A program made the translations under genes and the position numbers. From assembly GCA_029256485.1 (NCBI GenBank), contig JAQSXU010000002.1, positions 173,417 to 237,416 on the forward strand: a stretch of 64,000 nucleotides of DNA. The letters are read 5' to 3'. This document shows, piece after piece, positions 53,442 through 63,300 of the stretch. Below the pieces are notes generated by a model. That model was not told the DNA's origin and did no database searches. It saw only the letters and a list, made by a program, of their open reading frames with translations. The stretch is from Clostridiaceae bacterium (lineage in GTDB: Bacteria; Bacillota_A; Clostridia; Clostridiales; Clostridiaceae). Each line of letters opens with the position of its first letter. Position 1 is the first letter of the stretch.

Positions 53442-54929
53442 CTACACTCCTAAAATTTTTTCAACTGTTTCTTTCATTGCATATTTTGCGCATACTCTGG
53501 TGTGTAAAATTTTCTTATTTTTTAAGTTCTTTACTTGTTCTGGTATTGGGATTCCAGCTGCTTTACTTAATCTTTCAGCACACTTAAAATCATCCATTCC
53601 TTCTTCATAAATGCCAATAGCATCACATACATTTTTGGTAAACTTAAATGGACTCGCTGTTGAAAGAATTACGGTGTTTGATAAATCTCCTGTTTTAGCT
53701 TTGTATTGCTTATACACTTCATAAGCAACAGCAGTATGGGTATCTATAACATATCCTTCATCATCAAATAATTCTTTAATAGTGCTGAAGGTTTCTTCTT
53801 CAGTTGCAAAGCCCCCATAAAAATCTTTCATTCTTTCTCCCATACCATCTGAAATTTTATAGCTTCCCTGGGTTTTTAACTGCTCCATCAGCTTTTCTAC
53901 TATGGTATCATCCCTGTCACATATTTCATAAATAAATCTCTCCAAATTGCTGGAGATTAGTATGTCCATTGATGGCGAGCTGGTAACTTTAAATGGTCTG
54001 TTTTTGTCATATACTCCGCTGTTTAAAAAGTCTGTAAGTACATTATTTTCATTTGAAGCACATATTAATTTGTTTACAGGCAGTCCCATTTTTTTTGCAT
54101 AATAACCAGCTAATATATTTCCAAAATTGCCAGTTGGCACAACAAAATTAATTTTTTCATTTTCATTAATTTTGCCTTCCTTCAATAGAGTTAAATAGCT
54201 ATAGAAATAATAAACAATTTGAGGAACTAATCTTCCTATGTTAATTGAGTTAGCAGAGGAAAAAGCTGCTTTATTCATTTCTAATTTTTTACCTAATGAA
54301 GTGTCATTAAATATGTTCTTTACTCCAGTTTGAGCATCGTCAAAATTTCCCTCTACTCCTATCACGAAGGTGTTATCACCTTGTTGAGTAACCATTTGAA
54401 GTTTTTGAATCTGGCTCACACCATCCTTTGGGTAAAAAACAATTATATTTACACCCTGAATTCCAGCAAAAGCCTGAAGTGCTGCTTTTCCAGTATCTCC
54501 TGAGGTAGCAGTTAAAATAACTATTTTTTTATTAATTCCTTCCTTTTCAGCTGCTCCTTTTAATAAATATGGAAGCAGAGACAATGCTACATCCTTAAAG
54601 GCAAGTGTAGGCCCATGAAATAGTTCTAAGAAAAACGAGTCAGCCTTTTCAACTAGAGGAGTAATATGATCACTGTCAAATTTATTATCATATGCTTTAT
54701 TAATAAAATCCTTAAGGGTGTTCTCTTGAAAATCAGGAAAAAATATATGAACTATAAAATAAGCCAGCTCCCTAAAATCCATTGATACAAAATCCTTCAG
54801 ATTACATTCTAATCTGGGAATTTCGTTTGGCACATAAAGTCCTCCGTTTTCTGCCATACCTTTAATAATTGCTTCTGAAGCGGTTATAAAATCATCCTTA
54901 CCTCTGGTGCTTTTATACAAAATACTCAA
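53442..54929 (-). CDS. thrC: threonine synthase
   Basis: A 495-residue PLP enzyme of the long (E. coli-like) type converting phosphohomoserine to threonine. FFLELFHGPTLAFKDVALS carries the PLP Lys, then TATSGDTGKAALQAF and the PTGNFGNILAGYYAKKMGLP phosphate loop. The start is a TTG at 54929, 8 bases after AGGAGG; the intervening ATG is out of frame. First gene of the operon, controlled by the T-box at 54962-55195. Confidence 0.96.
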   Translation of the reverse strand: MSILYKSTRGKDDFITASEAIIKGMAENGGLYVPNEIPRLECNLKDFVSMDFRELAYFIVHIFFPDFQENTLKDFINKAYDNKFDSDHITPLVEKADSFFLELFHGPTLAFKDVALSLLPYLLKGAAEKEGINKKIVILTATSGDTGKAALQAFAGIQGVNIIVFYPKDGVSQIQKLQMVTQQGDNTFVIGVEGNFDDAQTGVKNIFNDTSLGKKLEMNKAAFSSANSINIGRLVPQIVYYFYSYLTLLKEGKINENEKINFVVPTGNFGNILAGYYAKKMGLPVNKLICASNENNVLTDFLNSGVYDKNRPFKVTSSPSMDILISSNLERFIYEICDRDDTIVEKLMEQLKTQGSYKISDGMGERMKDFYGGFATEEETFSTIKELFDDEGYVIDTHTAVAYEVYKQYKAKTGDLSNTVILSTASPFKFTKNVCDAIGIYEEGMDDFKCAERLSKAAGIPIPEQVKNLKNKKILHTRVCAKYAMKETVEKILGV

Positions 54930-54961
54930 ATTTCATTCCTCCTGTGGTTATTTTTTTGTAT

Positions 54962-55195
54962 ACAAAAAGCTCCCATCCCGAAAGGGACGAGAGCATATTT
55001 CTCCCGTGGTTCCACCCAAATTGATATAAATCCACTTAACGCCTTAACGCAGCATACGCCAAACCATACTTACTTCTGGCCGGTGCTTATAGGTGGTTTT
55101 CAATTTCATTTGCTAAGGAAATCTTTCAGCCAGTGAATTTCCATCTCTTTTAGTTATTAAAATTTACTCTTCCTAATCATTGCAAACATCTTTTC
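54962..55195 (-). ncRNA. T-box riboswitch of the thr operon
   Basis: The minus strand carries the T-box GGGTGGAACCACGGGAG (55017-55001), the tRNA-acceptor-reading element of T-box RNAs, and immediately downstream a terminator hairpin (54994-54963: GCTCTCGTCCC / GGGATGGGAGC plus T5). Upstream the stem I region spans about 55190-55080, with AG-rich loop segments. A candidate threonine specifier ACC occurs in GAAAACCACC near 55095. Context (thrC-thrB-hom) supports tRNA-Thr sensing. Confidence 0.9.
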
Positions 55196-55199
55196 AAAT

Positions 55200-55228
55200 A
55201 TATTATATTGTTTTTGCAATTTTGTCAA
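55200..55228 (-). promoter_or_regulatory. thr T-box promoter
   Basis: Minus strand TTGACA (55228-55223), 17 bases, TAATAT (55205-55200); a TATAAT two bases closer gives a 15-base spacer. The same bases read as TTGTCA on the plus strand with TATACG at 55244-55249, so a divergent promoter may share the -35. Confidence 0.55.
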
Positions 55229-55267
55229 CTAAAACTTTCATTTTATACGATGAATTTCGGGTGCTAT

Positions 55268-55365
55268 GGATAAACAATACGTAAACTTAACTAATACAGT
55301 GTGAAAATAGCGAAGCTTCAACGCTTTTTCATACTGTATAAGTTTATAGTTGAAGTTGTTTATCC
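55268..55365 (+). repeat. palindromic repeat element, copy A
   Basis: A 98-base imperfect palindrome, ends GGATAAACAA and TTGTTTATCC, with internal paired blocks AAACTTA/TAAGTTT, TACAGT/ACTGTA and GAAAA-A-GCG/CGC-T-A-TTTTC and a GAAGCTTC centre. Its reverse complement matches copy B (59248-59343) at about nine of ten positions. It lies upstream of the GNAT gene. Confidence 0.8.
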
Positions 55366-55410
55366 TACCTGGTAGCATTCGACATATTTCACAATCCACC
55401 GCAGCTGTAT
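55365..55410 (-). pseudogene. remnant of an M20 peptidase 3' end
   Basis: Bases 55365-55384 are identical over 20 bases to the end of the M20 gene at 56763-56782 (codons SNATR-stop). Upstream on the minus strand a weaker match continues: an AAV and Cys-Glu segment like the AAVLAQCAVEYL end, but with missing codons and a frame break. It abuts palindromic copy A exactly at the stop codon. Confidence 0.55.
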
Positions 55411-55492
55411 TTCATATTAATAGCGGCACTTTTATAATAATTGATTATGTTATATGTTTAATATGATTTTAAATACTAGTGAGGTGTTAGCA

Positions 55493-55918
55493 ATGAATGA
55501 TATAACTATAAGAAAAAGTAATAGTGATGAATCACAATTTGTTATTGATGGATTAGTAAAATATAATCTATCTAAAGTACCAGCTGAACAGGAACCATCA
55601 TTTATTTGGTTAAATAAAGTTATTGAAAATTCAAATGGAGAAATTATTGCAGGCATAAATAGTAAAATGTACTGCTGGAACTGCTTATATATTGATGCTT
55701 TATGGGTAAATGATAACTATAGAAAACAAGGATATGGGTCCAAACTATTATATGAAATAGAGAGAAGTGCTAAAGAACAGGGATGTTATTTAATTCATTT
55801 AGATACATTTGATTTTCAGGCAAAGGATTTTTATATTAAAAATGGCTATGAAATCTTTGGCATATTAAATGACTGCCCCAAAGGCCACAAAAGGTATTTT
55901 CTAAAAAAGCACATATGA
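55493..55918 (+). CDS. GNAT family N-acetyltransferase
   Basis: A 141-residue acetyltransferase. Motif A is the acetyl-CoA loop VNDNYRKQGYGSKLLYEIE (QGYGS), with DALWV before it and FYIKNGYEIFG near the C-terminus. The substrate is unknown. The start is the ATG at 55493, 6 bases after GAGGTG; a frame beginning at 55454 extends upstream without an RBS. Palindromic copy A lies 127 bases upstream in what may be its leader. Confidence 0.87.
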   Translation: MNDITIRKSNSDESQFVIDGLVKYNLSKVPAEQEPSFIWLNKVIENSNGEIIAGINSKMYCWNCLYIDALWVNDNYRKQGYGSKLLYEIERSAKEQGCYLIHLDTFDFQAKDFYIKNGYEIFGILNDCPKGHKRYFLKKHI

Positions 55919-55992
55919 TAATCCAAAACATAGTATAATAGTATTATAATGTAATCTTAATATTATTAAATATGTTTATGGAGGTAAATACA

Positions 55993-56745
55993 ATGTGGAC
56001 TAGAGCTTTCATCAAGGAAAAGGCTAGGCAGGTTCTAAGATCAAACTATTGGAAGGCATTCTTAGTAAGTATAGTAATTATTATAGCTGGCGGCGGCTAC
56101 AGTAATTCAAGGATAAATTACAATTATAACAATACAAATCATGATTTATTTAGGATTAATATTTTTCCTCCTTTTATTATCTCAACATTTGATGAAATTT
56201 CTTTATTTTTTGCTTCTGCAGCCATGTTGATTTTAATTCTAAGAGTTTTTGCTGGATATATGCTGGAGGTAGGCGGCAGAAAGTTTTTTATTAAAGCAGC
56301 AGAAAAGGAGGACAGCGACCTTAATTATATTGGATATTGTTTTCAAAAAGATAGATATTTTAATGTTTTATTTACTATGCTAACAAGGAGTATTTTTACT
56401 TTTCTATGGACATTATTATTGATAATACCAGGCATAATTAAATCTTTTGCTTATAGCATGGTGCCCTATATATTAGCGGATAATCCATCTATGGACTATA
56501 AAAGAGTAATTGACTTAAGTGTTAAAATGACTGATGGACATAAGTGGAACATGTTTGTGCTGGATTTGTCTTTTTTAGGGTGGTATATACTTGGTTTATT
56601 GGCATTTGTAATAGGGACTCTGTTTGTACATCCCTATGCTAATGCAACATATGCAGAGCTTTATCTAATATTAAGACAAAATGCAATAGATGAAGGAATA
56701 ACTACTAGTAAAGAATTAAACATTGAAACTACTAATATTTATTAA
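55993..56745 (+). CDS. DUF975 family membrane protein
   Basis: A 250-residue membrane protein starting MWTRAFIKEKARQVLRSNYWKAF, the hallmark of DUF975, with about five hydrophobic segments and the typical central LLIIPGIIKSFAYSMVPYILADNP followed by MDYKRVIDLSVKMTDGHK. The function of the family is not established. The start is the ATG at 55993, 8 bases after GGAGG; the ATG at 55972 lies upstream of that site. It follows the GNAT gene by 74 bases. Confidence 0.9.
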   Translation: MWTRAFIKEKARQVLRSNYWKAFLVSIVIIIAGGGYSNSRINYNYNNTNHDLFRINIFPPFIISTFDEISLFFASAAMLILILRVFAGYMLEVGGRKFFIKAAEKEDSDLNYIGYCFQKDRYFNVLFTMLTRSIFTFLWTLLLIIPGIIKSFAYSMVPYILADNPSMDYKRVIDLSVKMTDGHKWNMFVLDLSFLGWYILGLLAFVIGTLFVHPYANATYAELYLILRQNAIDEGITTSKELNIETTNIY

Positions 56746-56750
56746 TAAAA

Positions 56751-56777
56751 AAAAGTCAAATGCTACCTGGTAGCATT
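56751..56777 (-). terminator. terminator of the proBA-M20 operon
   Basis: Palindrome AATGCTACC-T-GGTAGCATT includes the M20 stop codon and is followed on the minus strand by TGACTTTTTTTT. Confidence 0.75.
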
Positions 56778-57956
56778 CGACAAATATTCTACTGCACATT
56801 GGGCCAGCACTGCTGCTCCTTTATGTATAATATCTTCATTTACAAAGAACTTTGCACTATGAAGTGGATTAACAGCACCTATTTCTTCATTATAGCTGCC
56901 AAACCAAAAAAATGCTCCAGGTATCTTCTGCTGATAATAGGAAAAGTCCTCACCAACCATAGTTTCTCTTTCAGCCTTTATAGTTTTACCTTCTCCTACT
57001 ATTTTTTTTGCGGCAGATAATACTAATTCAGTTAAACTGCTGTCATTAATAACTGGAGGATGGTAAGGAATATACTTAAAGTCAAAGCTGGATCCGTTGG
57101 CAATGGTTACGCCTTTAAATATATTCAGCATCATATCATATATATTCTGCCTAGTTTCATTAGTCAATGTCCTTATTGTTCCTTCCATTTCAACTTGAGA
57201 AGGAATTACGTTGTGAGCAGTACCCGCATGGAATTTTCCCACAGTAATTACAGCCGGTTCAAGGGGATTTACCCTTCTGCTTATTATAGTTTGAAGGGCC
57301 ATGTAAATTTCACAGGCTGAGGAAATTGGATCAATACATCTTTGAGGATGTCCTCCATGTCCACCTTTTCCAAATATGCTTAGCTTAAAATTATCGGAAG
57401 CAGCCATAAAGGATCCTTCCTTAATTGCAATGGTACCTTCTTCTATATATGGCCATACATGGGCGCCGAAGGCTGCGTCCACATGAGGATTTTCCAGCAC
57501 ATTATCCTCGATCATCATCTTAGCGCCGCCGGATACTTCCTCCGCAGGCTGAAATACAAATTTGACATTTCCATTAATATGATCCTTTAACTGGCTTAAA
57601 ATCATAGCTGCACCTAATAGCCAGGTGGTGTGAATATCATGGCCGCAGGCATGCATTAATCCTGGTTTTTTAGATTTGTACTCTAAATCACAGGTTTCAT
57701 CCATTTTTAAGCAGTCCATATCCGCTCTAAGCATAACGGTTTTTCCTGGATTTTTCCCTCTAAGCACGCCTACTACACCAGTTTTCCCAACATTTTTTTG
57801 AACTTCTAATCCCAGGTCAGACAAATAATCTGCTACAATTTTTGATGTCCTTATTTCCTCCAGCCCTACCTCTGGATAAGCATGTAAATCACGTCTTATG
57901 GATATTAAAATATCATTTATTTCCTCAGCCTTCTTTAGAATTGTTTCGCTATACAT
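56763..57956 (-). CDS. M20D amidohydrolase
   Basis: A 397-residue zinc aminoacylase-like hydrolase (N-acyl amino acid amidohydrolase or carboxypeptidase Ss1-type). Motifs: IRRDLHAYPEVGLEEIRTS, LMHACGHDIHTTWLLGAA, QPAEEVSGGAKMMIEDN, GGHGGHPQRCIDPI and the C-terminal PLHSAKFFVNED. Its ATG overlaps the proA stop as TAATG, so it is part of the proB-proA operon; a role in processing acylated amino acids is possible. Its 3' end is duplicated at 55365. Confidence 0.93.
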   Translation of the reverse strand: MYSETILKKAEEINDILISIRRDLHAYPEVGLEEIRTSKIVADYLSDLGLEVQKNVGKTGVVGVLRGKNPGKTVMLRADMDCLKMDETCDLEYKSKKPGLMHACGHDIHTTWLLGAAMILSQLKDHINGNVKFVFQPAEEVSGGAKMMIEDNVLENPHVDAAFGAHVWPYIEEGTIAIKEGSFMAASDNFKLSIFGKGGHGGHPQRCIDPISSACEIYMALQTIISRRVNPLEPAVITVGKFHAGTAHNVIPSQVEMEGTIRTLTNETRQNIYDMMLNIFKGVTIANGSSFDFKYIPYHPPVINDSSLTELVLSAAKKIVGEGKTIKAERETMVGEDFSYYQQKIPGAFFWFGSYNEEIGAVNPLHSAKFFVNEDIIHKGAAVLAQCAVEYLSNATR

Positions 57957-59212
57957 TATTTTCTAATCTCTCCTCTACCGTAAATAACATACTTATTTGT
58001 GGTTAGTTCTTCCAATCCCATAGGTCCTCTTGCATGAAGTTTTTGAGTGCTTATACCTATTTCTCCTCCAAAGCCAAATTCACCGCCGTCAGTAAAGCGG
58101 GTTGATGCATTAACATACACCGCTGCAGCATCTACTTCCGACAAAAACCGTTGTGAATTGAGGTAATTGTTTGTAATAATGGCCTCTGAATGTTTAGTTC
58201 CGTATCTGTATATATGATCTAAAGCTTCATCTAAAGATGTTACGACCTTCACCGCTAAAATTAAATCTAAGAATTCCCTTCCCCAGTCTTCTTCTGTGGC
58301 TGATCTAGCTTCAGGAATAATCTTTAATGTTTTGTCACAGCCTCTAATCTCTACACCAAGCTTGAATAGCTTTTCGCTGAGTGAAGGAAGTAATTGGTCT
58401 GCAACAGCCTGGTGTACAAGAAGTGTTTCCATGGCATTGCATACTGCCGGCCTTTGAGTTTTTGCATTAATAACAATATTTTCAGCCATAGATAAATCAG
58501 CCTGGGAATCCACATACACATGACAATTTCCTACACCTGTTTGAATTACTGGAACTGTGGCATTTTTCACCACATTATCTATAAGTCCCTTTCCTCCCCT
58601 AGGAATAAGCACATCAATATAATCATTCAACTTTAACAGTATATTTACTACTTCACGTTCTGCTCTGTTAATTATCTGAACACTGCCATCAGGAAGCCCT
58701 GCATCAAATGCTGCCTTTCTAAGCAAACTGCCAATTTTCACATTGGAATTCAGAGCCTCGGAGCCTCCTCTTAGGATTACCGCGTTTCCGGATTTAATGC
58801 ACAACGCAGCAGCATCTGCAGTAACATTAGGCCTAGCTTCATAAATAATGCCAACAACACCTAAAGGTACTCTTATTTTTGATATTTGAATACCGCTTGG
58901 TCTCTTCCAGGTTTTTGTACCCTGTCCAATTGGATCTGGAAGTTCTGCAATTTTTCTAATACCATCTGACATATCCTTGATTCTTTTCTCATTTAGTAAC
59001 AGTCTGTCTATCATAGATTTAGAAAGTCCCTGCTGTGTGCCGATAATTATGTCCTTCTCATTTTCCTTTATAATTTCCTCTGAATTTGCAATTAGTGCTT
59101 CAGCCATGAAGTTAAGTGCTTTATTTTTTGTATTTGTGTCTGTATAAGCTAACACCCTGGCCGCTTTTTTAGCTCTGCTGCCAATTTCACAAATGTAATC
59201 CTGTATCTCCAT
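57956..59212 (-). CDS. proA: gamma-glutamyl phosphate reductase
   Basis: A 418-residue aldehyde dehydrogenase-like enzyme forming glutamate semialdehyde in proline synthesis. Seen: YEARPNVTADAAALCIKSGNAVILRGG, LIPRGGKGLID, the catalytic Cys in AKTQRPAVCNAMETLLVH and FTDGGEFGFGGEIGISTQKLHARGPMG. The start is the ATG at 59212 with GAAAGGAAGGA upstream. A longer frame reading back to 59278 would run through palindromic copy B and lacks an RBS. Confidence 0.96.
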   Translation of the reverse strand: MEIQDYICEIGSRAKKAARVLAYTDTNTKNKALNFMAEALIANSEEIIKENEKDIIIGTQQGLSKSMIDRLLLNEKRIKDMSDGIRKIAELPDPIGQGTKTWKRPSGIQISKIRVPLGVVGIIYEARPNVTADAAALCIKSGNAVILRGGSEALNSNVKIGSLLRKAAFDAGLPDGSVQIINRAEREVVNILLKLNDYIDVLIPRGGKGLIDNVVKNATVPVIQTGVGNCHVYVDSQADLSMAENIVINAKTQRPAVCNAMETLLVHQAVADQLLPSLSEKLFKLGVEIRGCDKTLKIIPEARSATEEDWGREFLDLILAVKVVTSLDEALDHIYRYGTKHSEAIITNNYLNSQRFLSEVDAAAVYVNASTRFTDGGEFGFGGEIGISTQKLHARGPMGLEELTTNKYVIYGRGEIRK

Positions 59213-59247
59213 ATATTCCTTCCTTTCATAAATTTTATCCGTATATA

Positions 59248-59343
59248 GATAAACAGCTTCAACTATAAACTTATACATCGTGAAAAAGCGTTGAAGATTC
59301 GCTATTTTCCCACTGTATGAGTTAAGTTTACGTATTGTTTATC
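59248..59343 (-). repeat. palindromic repeat element, copy B
   Basis: A 96-base imperfect palindrome filling the proB-proA gap, starting 4 bases after the proB stop and ending 35 bases before proA. Ends GATAAACA/TGTTTATC, blocks AAACTTA/TAAGTTT, TACA/TGTA, GTG/CAC, AAAA/TTTT and AGCG/CGCT. Confidence 0.8.
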
Positions 59344-59347
59344 TGTA

Positions 59348-60154
59348 TTATTTTCCCTTTGCTTTAAACAATGTACCTACATTTTTTCCTTCAATAACCT
59401 GCTCTATAATATTGGGAATAGAGCCATTCACTATAACCATATCGGTACCGAAACCTGCTGCAATTTTCCCGGCCTGAATCTTTGTGTACATGCCACCGGT
59501 GCCAATCTTTGAACCTGCATCACCTGCAGCAGCTTCTATATCAGGGGTGATTTCTTCAACCAAATCAACAAGCTTAGCAGATTTATTTGTCTTAGGATTA
59601 CTGTCATAAAATCCATTTATATCTGAAAGAATAATTAAAAGATCTGCTTCAATAAGACCTGCTACTTCAGCAGATAACGTATCATTATCACCAAATTTAA
59701 TTTCATCTACTGCTACAGCATCATTTTCATTAATTATTGGTATTACTCTTTGTGAAAGCAATGAAAGCATTGCATTACTGCAGTTTAAAAAACGATTTGT
59801 GTCCATTAAATCCTCCTTTGTAAGAAGAATTTGACCCACAGTCTGGCCATATTCGGAGAAAAGTTTTTCATACATATGCAGTAATATTCCCTGTCCTACT
59901 GCAGCTGCTGCCTGCTTTTCAGGTATAGTTTGGGGACGCTGCTTTAAATTCAGTTTTCCCATACCAGCTGCTATGGCACCTGAAGTTACCAACGTAACTT
60001 CTAAGTCCATATTTTGTAGATTTGCAAGCTGCCTTACCAAAATGTCCATTTGATTTAAATTTAAGAGACCGCTTTCATGAGTTAATGTAGAGGATCCGAC
60101 TTTCACTACCACTTTTTTCACATTACTCAAATAGTTTTTTCTTAGGTTTTCCAC
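59348..60154 (-). CDS. proB: glutamate 5-kinase
   Basis: A 268-residue amino acid kinase phosphorylating glutamate for proline synthesis. [57 protein letters not shown] and [15 protein letters not shown] are all present. It ends after the kinase domain, so the C-terminal PUA domain of longer ProB enzymes is absent. The start is a GTG at 60154 after AGAGGTAG; no closer ATG exists. First gene of proB-proA-M20. Confidence 0.95.
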   Translation of the reverse strand: MENLRKNYLSNVKKVVVKVGSSTLTHESGLLNLNQMDILVRQLANLQNMDLEVTLVTSGAIAAGMGKLNLKQRPQTIPEKQAAAAVGQGILLHMYEKLFSEYGQTVGQILLTKEDLMDTNRFLNCSNAMLSLLSQRVIPIINENDAVAVDEIKFGDNDTLSAEVAGLIEADLLIILSDINGFYDSNPKTNKSAKLVDLVEEITPDIEAAAGDAGSKIGTGGMYTKIQAGKIAAGFGTDMVIVNGSIPNIIEQVIEGKNVGTLFKAKGK

Positions 60155-60195
60155 TTTAAAACACTACCTCTCAGGATGAAGAATACTTTTCTTTA

Positions 60196-60299
60196 GATAA
60201 ATATAAACAACTTCAACTAATAAACTTATACATGCTCAAAAACTGTTGAAGGTTCAGTATTTTGAGACCTGTATAAGTTAAGTTTACGTATTGTTTATC
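60196..60299 (-). repeat. palindromic repeat element, copy C
   Basis: A 104-base palindrome in the proB leader, 41 bases before the start codon and beginning about 9 bases after the expected transcript start. Outer parts match copies A and B, with a 4-base insert in one end. The inner stem CTCAAAA-ACTG / CAGT-A-TTTTGAG differs from A/B by compensatory changes and keeps the bulged A. Confidence 0.8.
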
Positions 60300-60314
60300 T
60301 TTAATTTGTGTTGA

Positions 60315-60343
60315 ATTATATCACATTCAAACAACCAGTTCAA
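60315..60343 (-). promoter_or_regulatory. proBA promoter
   Basis: Minus strand TTGAAC (60343-60338), 17 bases, TATAAT (60320-60315). The expected start is near 60308, just ahead of palindromic copy C. Confidence 0.65.
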
Positions 60344-60355
60344 TAAATATATTTG

Positions 60356-63300
60356 CTAAAGCAAAATCATATTTGTATCATTAAAACTTTCCGCAAATTC
60401 AGATATTTTGCTGTGACAGGTAAATAAAATAACCTGCTGTAAACTATTATCCTTATTCAAATCAGTATTGGCAGCTGAATTTAAAAAATTTATTGCCTGA
60501 TATGCTCTTCCATCATCATACTGAATAAAGGCATCATCCAAAAGCACAGGCAAGCTTTCCTTATTTTCAGTTAATAACCCTGCAATAGCTAACCTTAAGG
60601 AAAAATACACTTGATCCACTGTACCACCGCTTAAGTATTCCCATAAGTGCATTGCTGCAGAAGATGGGTCAGTTATTGATATATCAAAAGTTTTAGCTAT
60701 TAAAAGCTCCTTATATCTGCCTTCAGTGATTTTATTTAATATTGACGATGTCTCCTTATTTAGAGCAGGTCCAAAGTTTTTTTGCATTTCCTCAAAGGAT
60801 TCATTGAAAACTGTACGGGCAATATCTAAGCACTGATAATAATATTCCATATCATTAATATTTTCTTTTGTGCTGCTGATTGACCCTTCTACAACAGATA
60901 AACTTTTTACATCTTTAAAAGTTAAATTCAGTTCAGCCTCTTTTGAAGAAATTTCTTCTTTAACATCATTTATTTCTTCCTGCAGAGAACTTACTATATT
61001 CTTTATATTATTAAATTCTTCCTCAGATAATTTACTAGGTAAAATATTAAAATTATTTTCCACTAATTTTTCACTTAGGTTCTTAATTTCCATTTCTATA
61101 TCATAAGTAGACTGCCCCTTTAAGGTGTTTTCTAAAACTTTATCAGCAACTTCTCTTTTTGAATATGCATCTCTCTGCTCACTAAGTGAGTCCTCAACTT
61201 CAATTATAAAATTATTTATATCTTCCATAGACTGAGCTGTTTTATATTTTTCTATTAAGGAAAAAAGAGAATTTGACAACTTAATTACTGATTCATTATT
61301 AGAACACAGTGACATTTTTTTTAATTTCAGCTCTTTATTTTTATCATTTATTAATTCACTTAAGCTTCTTAATTTTGTATGTTTCTCCTGTAATTCATCT
61401 ATAGAATCACATCCGCATTTAGTTAATGCTTCATTTATCTGCTGCCTAATTGAATTGATAATTTGTGAAAAATTTTGACAGTCATTGAAAACTTTTAAGC
61501 TTTCTATATAATCTTTTAATTTTCCCTGAGCTGAAGCTAATTCTTCTTTTCTCACTGCAATAAAGTTATCAGCATTGTTTATGGATTCCTTCCATTGAAG
61601 TGATATTTCCATAAGTTGATTTTCTTGATTTATTAATTTCTTTTTTGCATCTTCAAGCTGTGTTTTCTTTTCCTTAGATATGTCTTTTCTCTCATTTAAA
61701 AAAGAAATTTCTCTTTGTAAATTTGCTTTTGCAATTTCAAAATTTAATTTTATCCTCTCAATTTCATTGCTTTCTTTATTAATTTCATTCTTAATGTTTT
61801 CATAATTTGTCTTTGCAAATTGAAGTTCCTGTTTTGCCATATTAAGCTGGTTTAGCAAATCAGATTCTTCTTTATTACAAATTTCTTCTGCAGCCTTTGC
61901 ACACTGAATTTGCTGCAAAATATCTTTTTTCTCTTTTTCAGCATTATTTTTTAGTTCATCCTTCATATTGTTTAATTTATAAGAACTTTTATTATTCTTA
62001 CCACTAATAATAAACAATATTACTGAAATAGAGATACCAATGAAAAATACTGGATTCACAAAAATCCCTAAAAGTATTGATACTGCTATAATTCCTATTG
62101 CTGCCGTTAAAGTTGTACCCTTGCTGCTTTTACTTTTCCTGCTGCATAAGTTACTGATCTCTTTTTCTACTTCTGAGTTTACTGCATCTAACTTAACCTT
62201 GGCAACAGCTTCTGCAGACTTTACATTTGACCTAGCTTCAAACATCTTTTGCAGTGCATTTGAGTGTTTTTTTGAAAGCTCATTAACTGCTAATTCTTTA
62301 ATATTTATGTCCTTTTCACAGGATTTTAATTTATTATTTAATTCAATTAGCTTACTGTCTGAAGATTTCAAATTAAAATCATTTACCTTTGCATGTGCTT
62401 CTTCAACAGCTTTATTTGCTTTTTCTATAGAAGTATTAATGCTGTCAATTTCAGATAATGATCTATTGATTTCATCCTTACTTAAAGCAATTGATGATTT
62501 AATAACTGACTCTGATTTGGTTATATCTGAATTTAAATTTGCCTTGGAAGCCTCAGCCTGGGACAATGAGGTTTGTACACTTTCTATGCTCTGATTCAGC
62601 TTTGTCAAATTGCCGATTATACTCTCCAGATGACGTATATCATCAATATTTACTTCTTTAATAATGCTGAATTCATTTAACGATCTTTCTAATTCTGCTA
62701 ATTTAGAAGCAGCATTTTCATAATCTTCTTTTTTAGATTCATAAACTTCCTTTTCCTTTGAAAATAATTGCAGCTTATTCTTTATACTTTTCAAATATTC
62801 TTCATCTATAATGAAACCGTCCCTATTTAATTTTTCATTAATAATTTTAATATGGTTTTCTTCTTCGTTAACTAGTGATTTCTTTTCCATAATAATATTT
62901 AACTCGTCGAGTTTTCTCAAGTCACATTGCTGCTTGTACAAATCAGACTGAAATTTTATTTTAGCATTTAATTCATGAATTTTATTCTTTAAACTTTCTA
63001 TATTTCTTTTAAGTTCAGATTTTTTCATATCATTGTCTATAGCTGTGTTTCTTAGTTCCTGCAGTTCAATAAGTTTACTTTTCTCATTATTCAGCTTTCC
63101 ACCTGAACCTCTTGTGGCAACTAAATCAGTCATTGCATCTTTAATACGTTTATCTGTTTCCTTAAAAGACACATCTTCTTCACCTGTGCTGACTAAATTT
63201 GTAAGCTTACTAATAATTTCCCCATTTTTATCCTTAGAAGCACTTATTATATTTCCAAGCTGACCTATATACGTGGTATTCTCAAATGTATTTAAAGATA

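Noticed and set aside
59213..59278. Upstream extension of proA to 59278
   Set aside because: The frame runs into palindromic copy B; GAAAGGAAGGA places the start at 59212.
55268..60299. CRISPR array
   Set aside because: Three copies spread over 5 kb in different gaps, each with internal dyad symmetry and no spacer units or cas genes.
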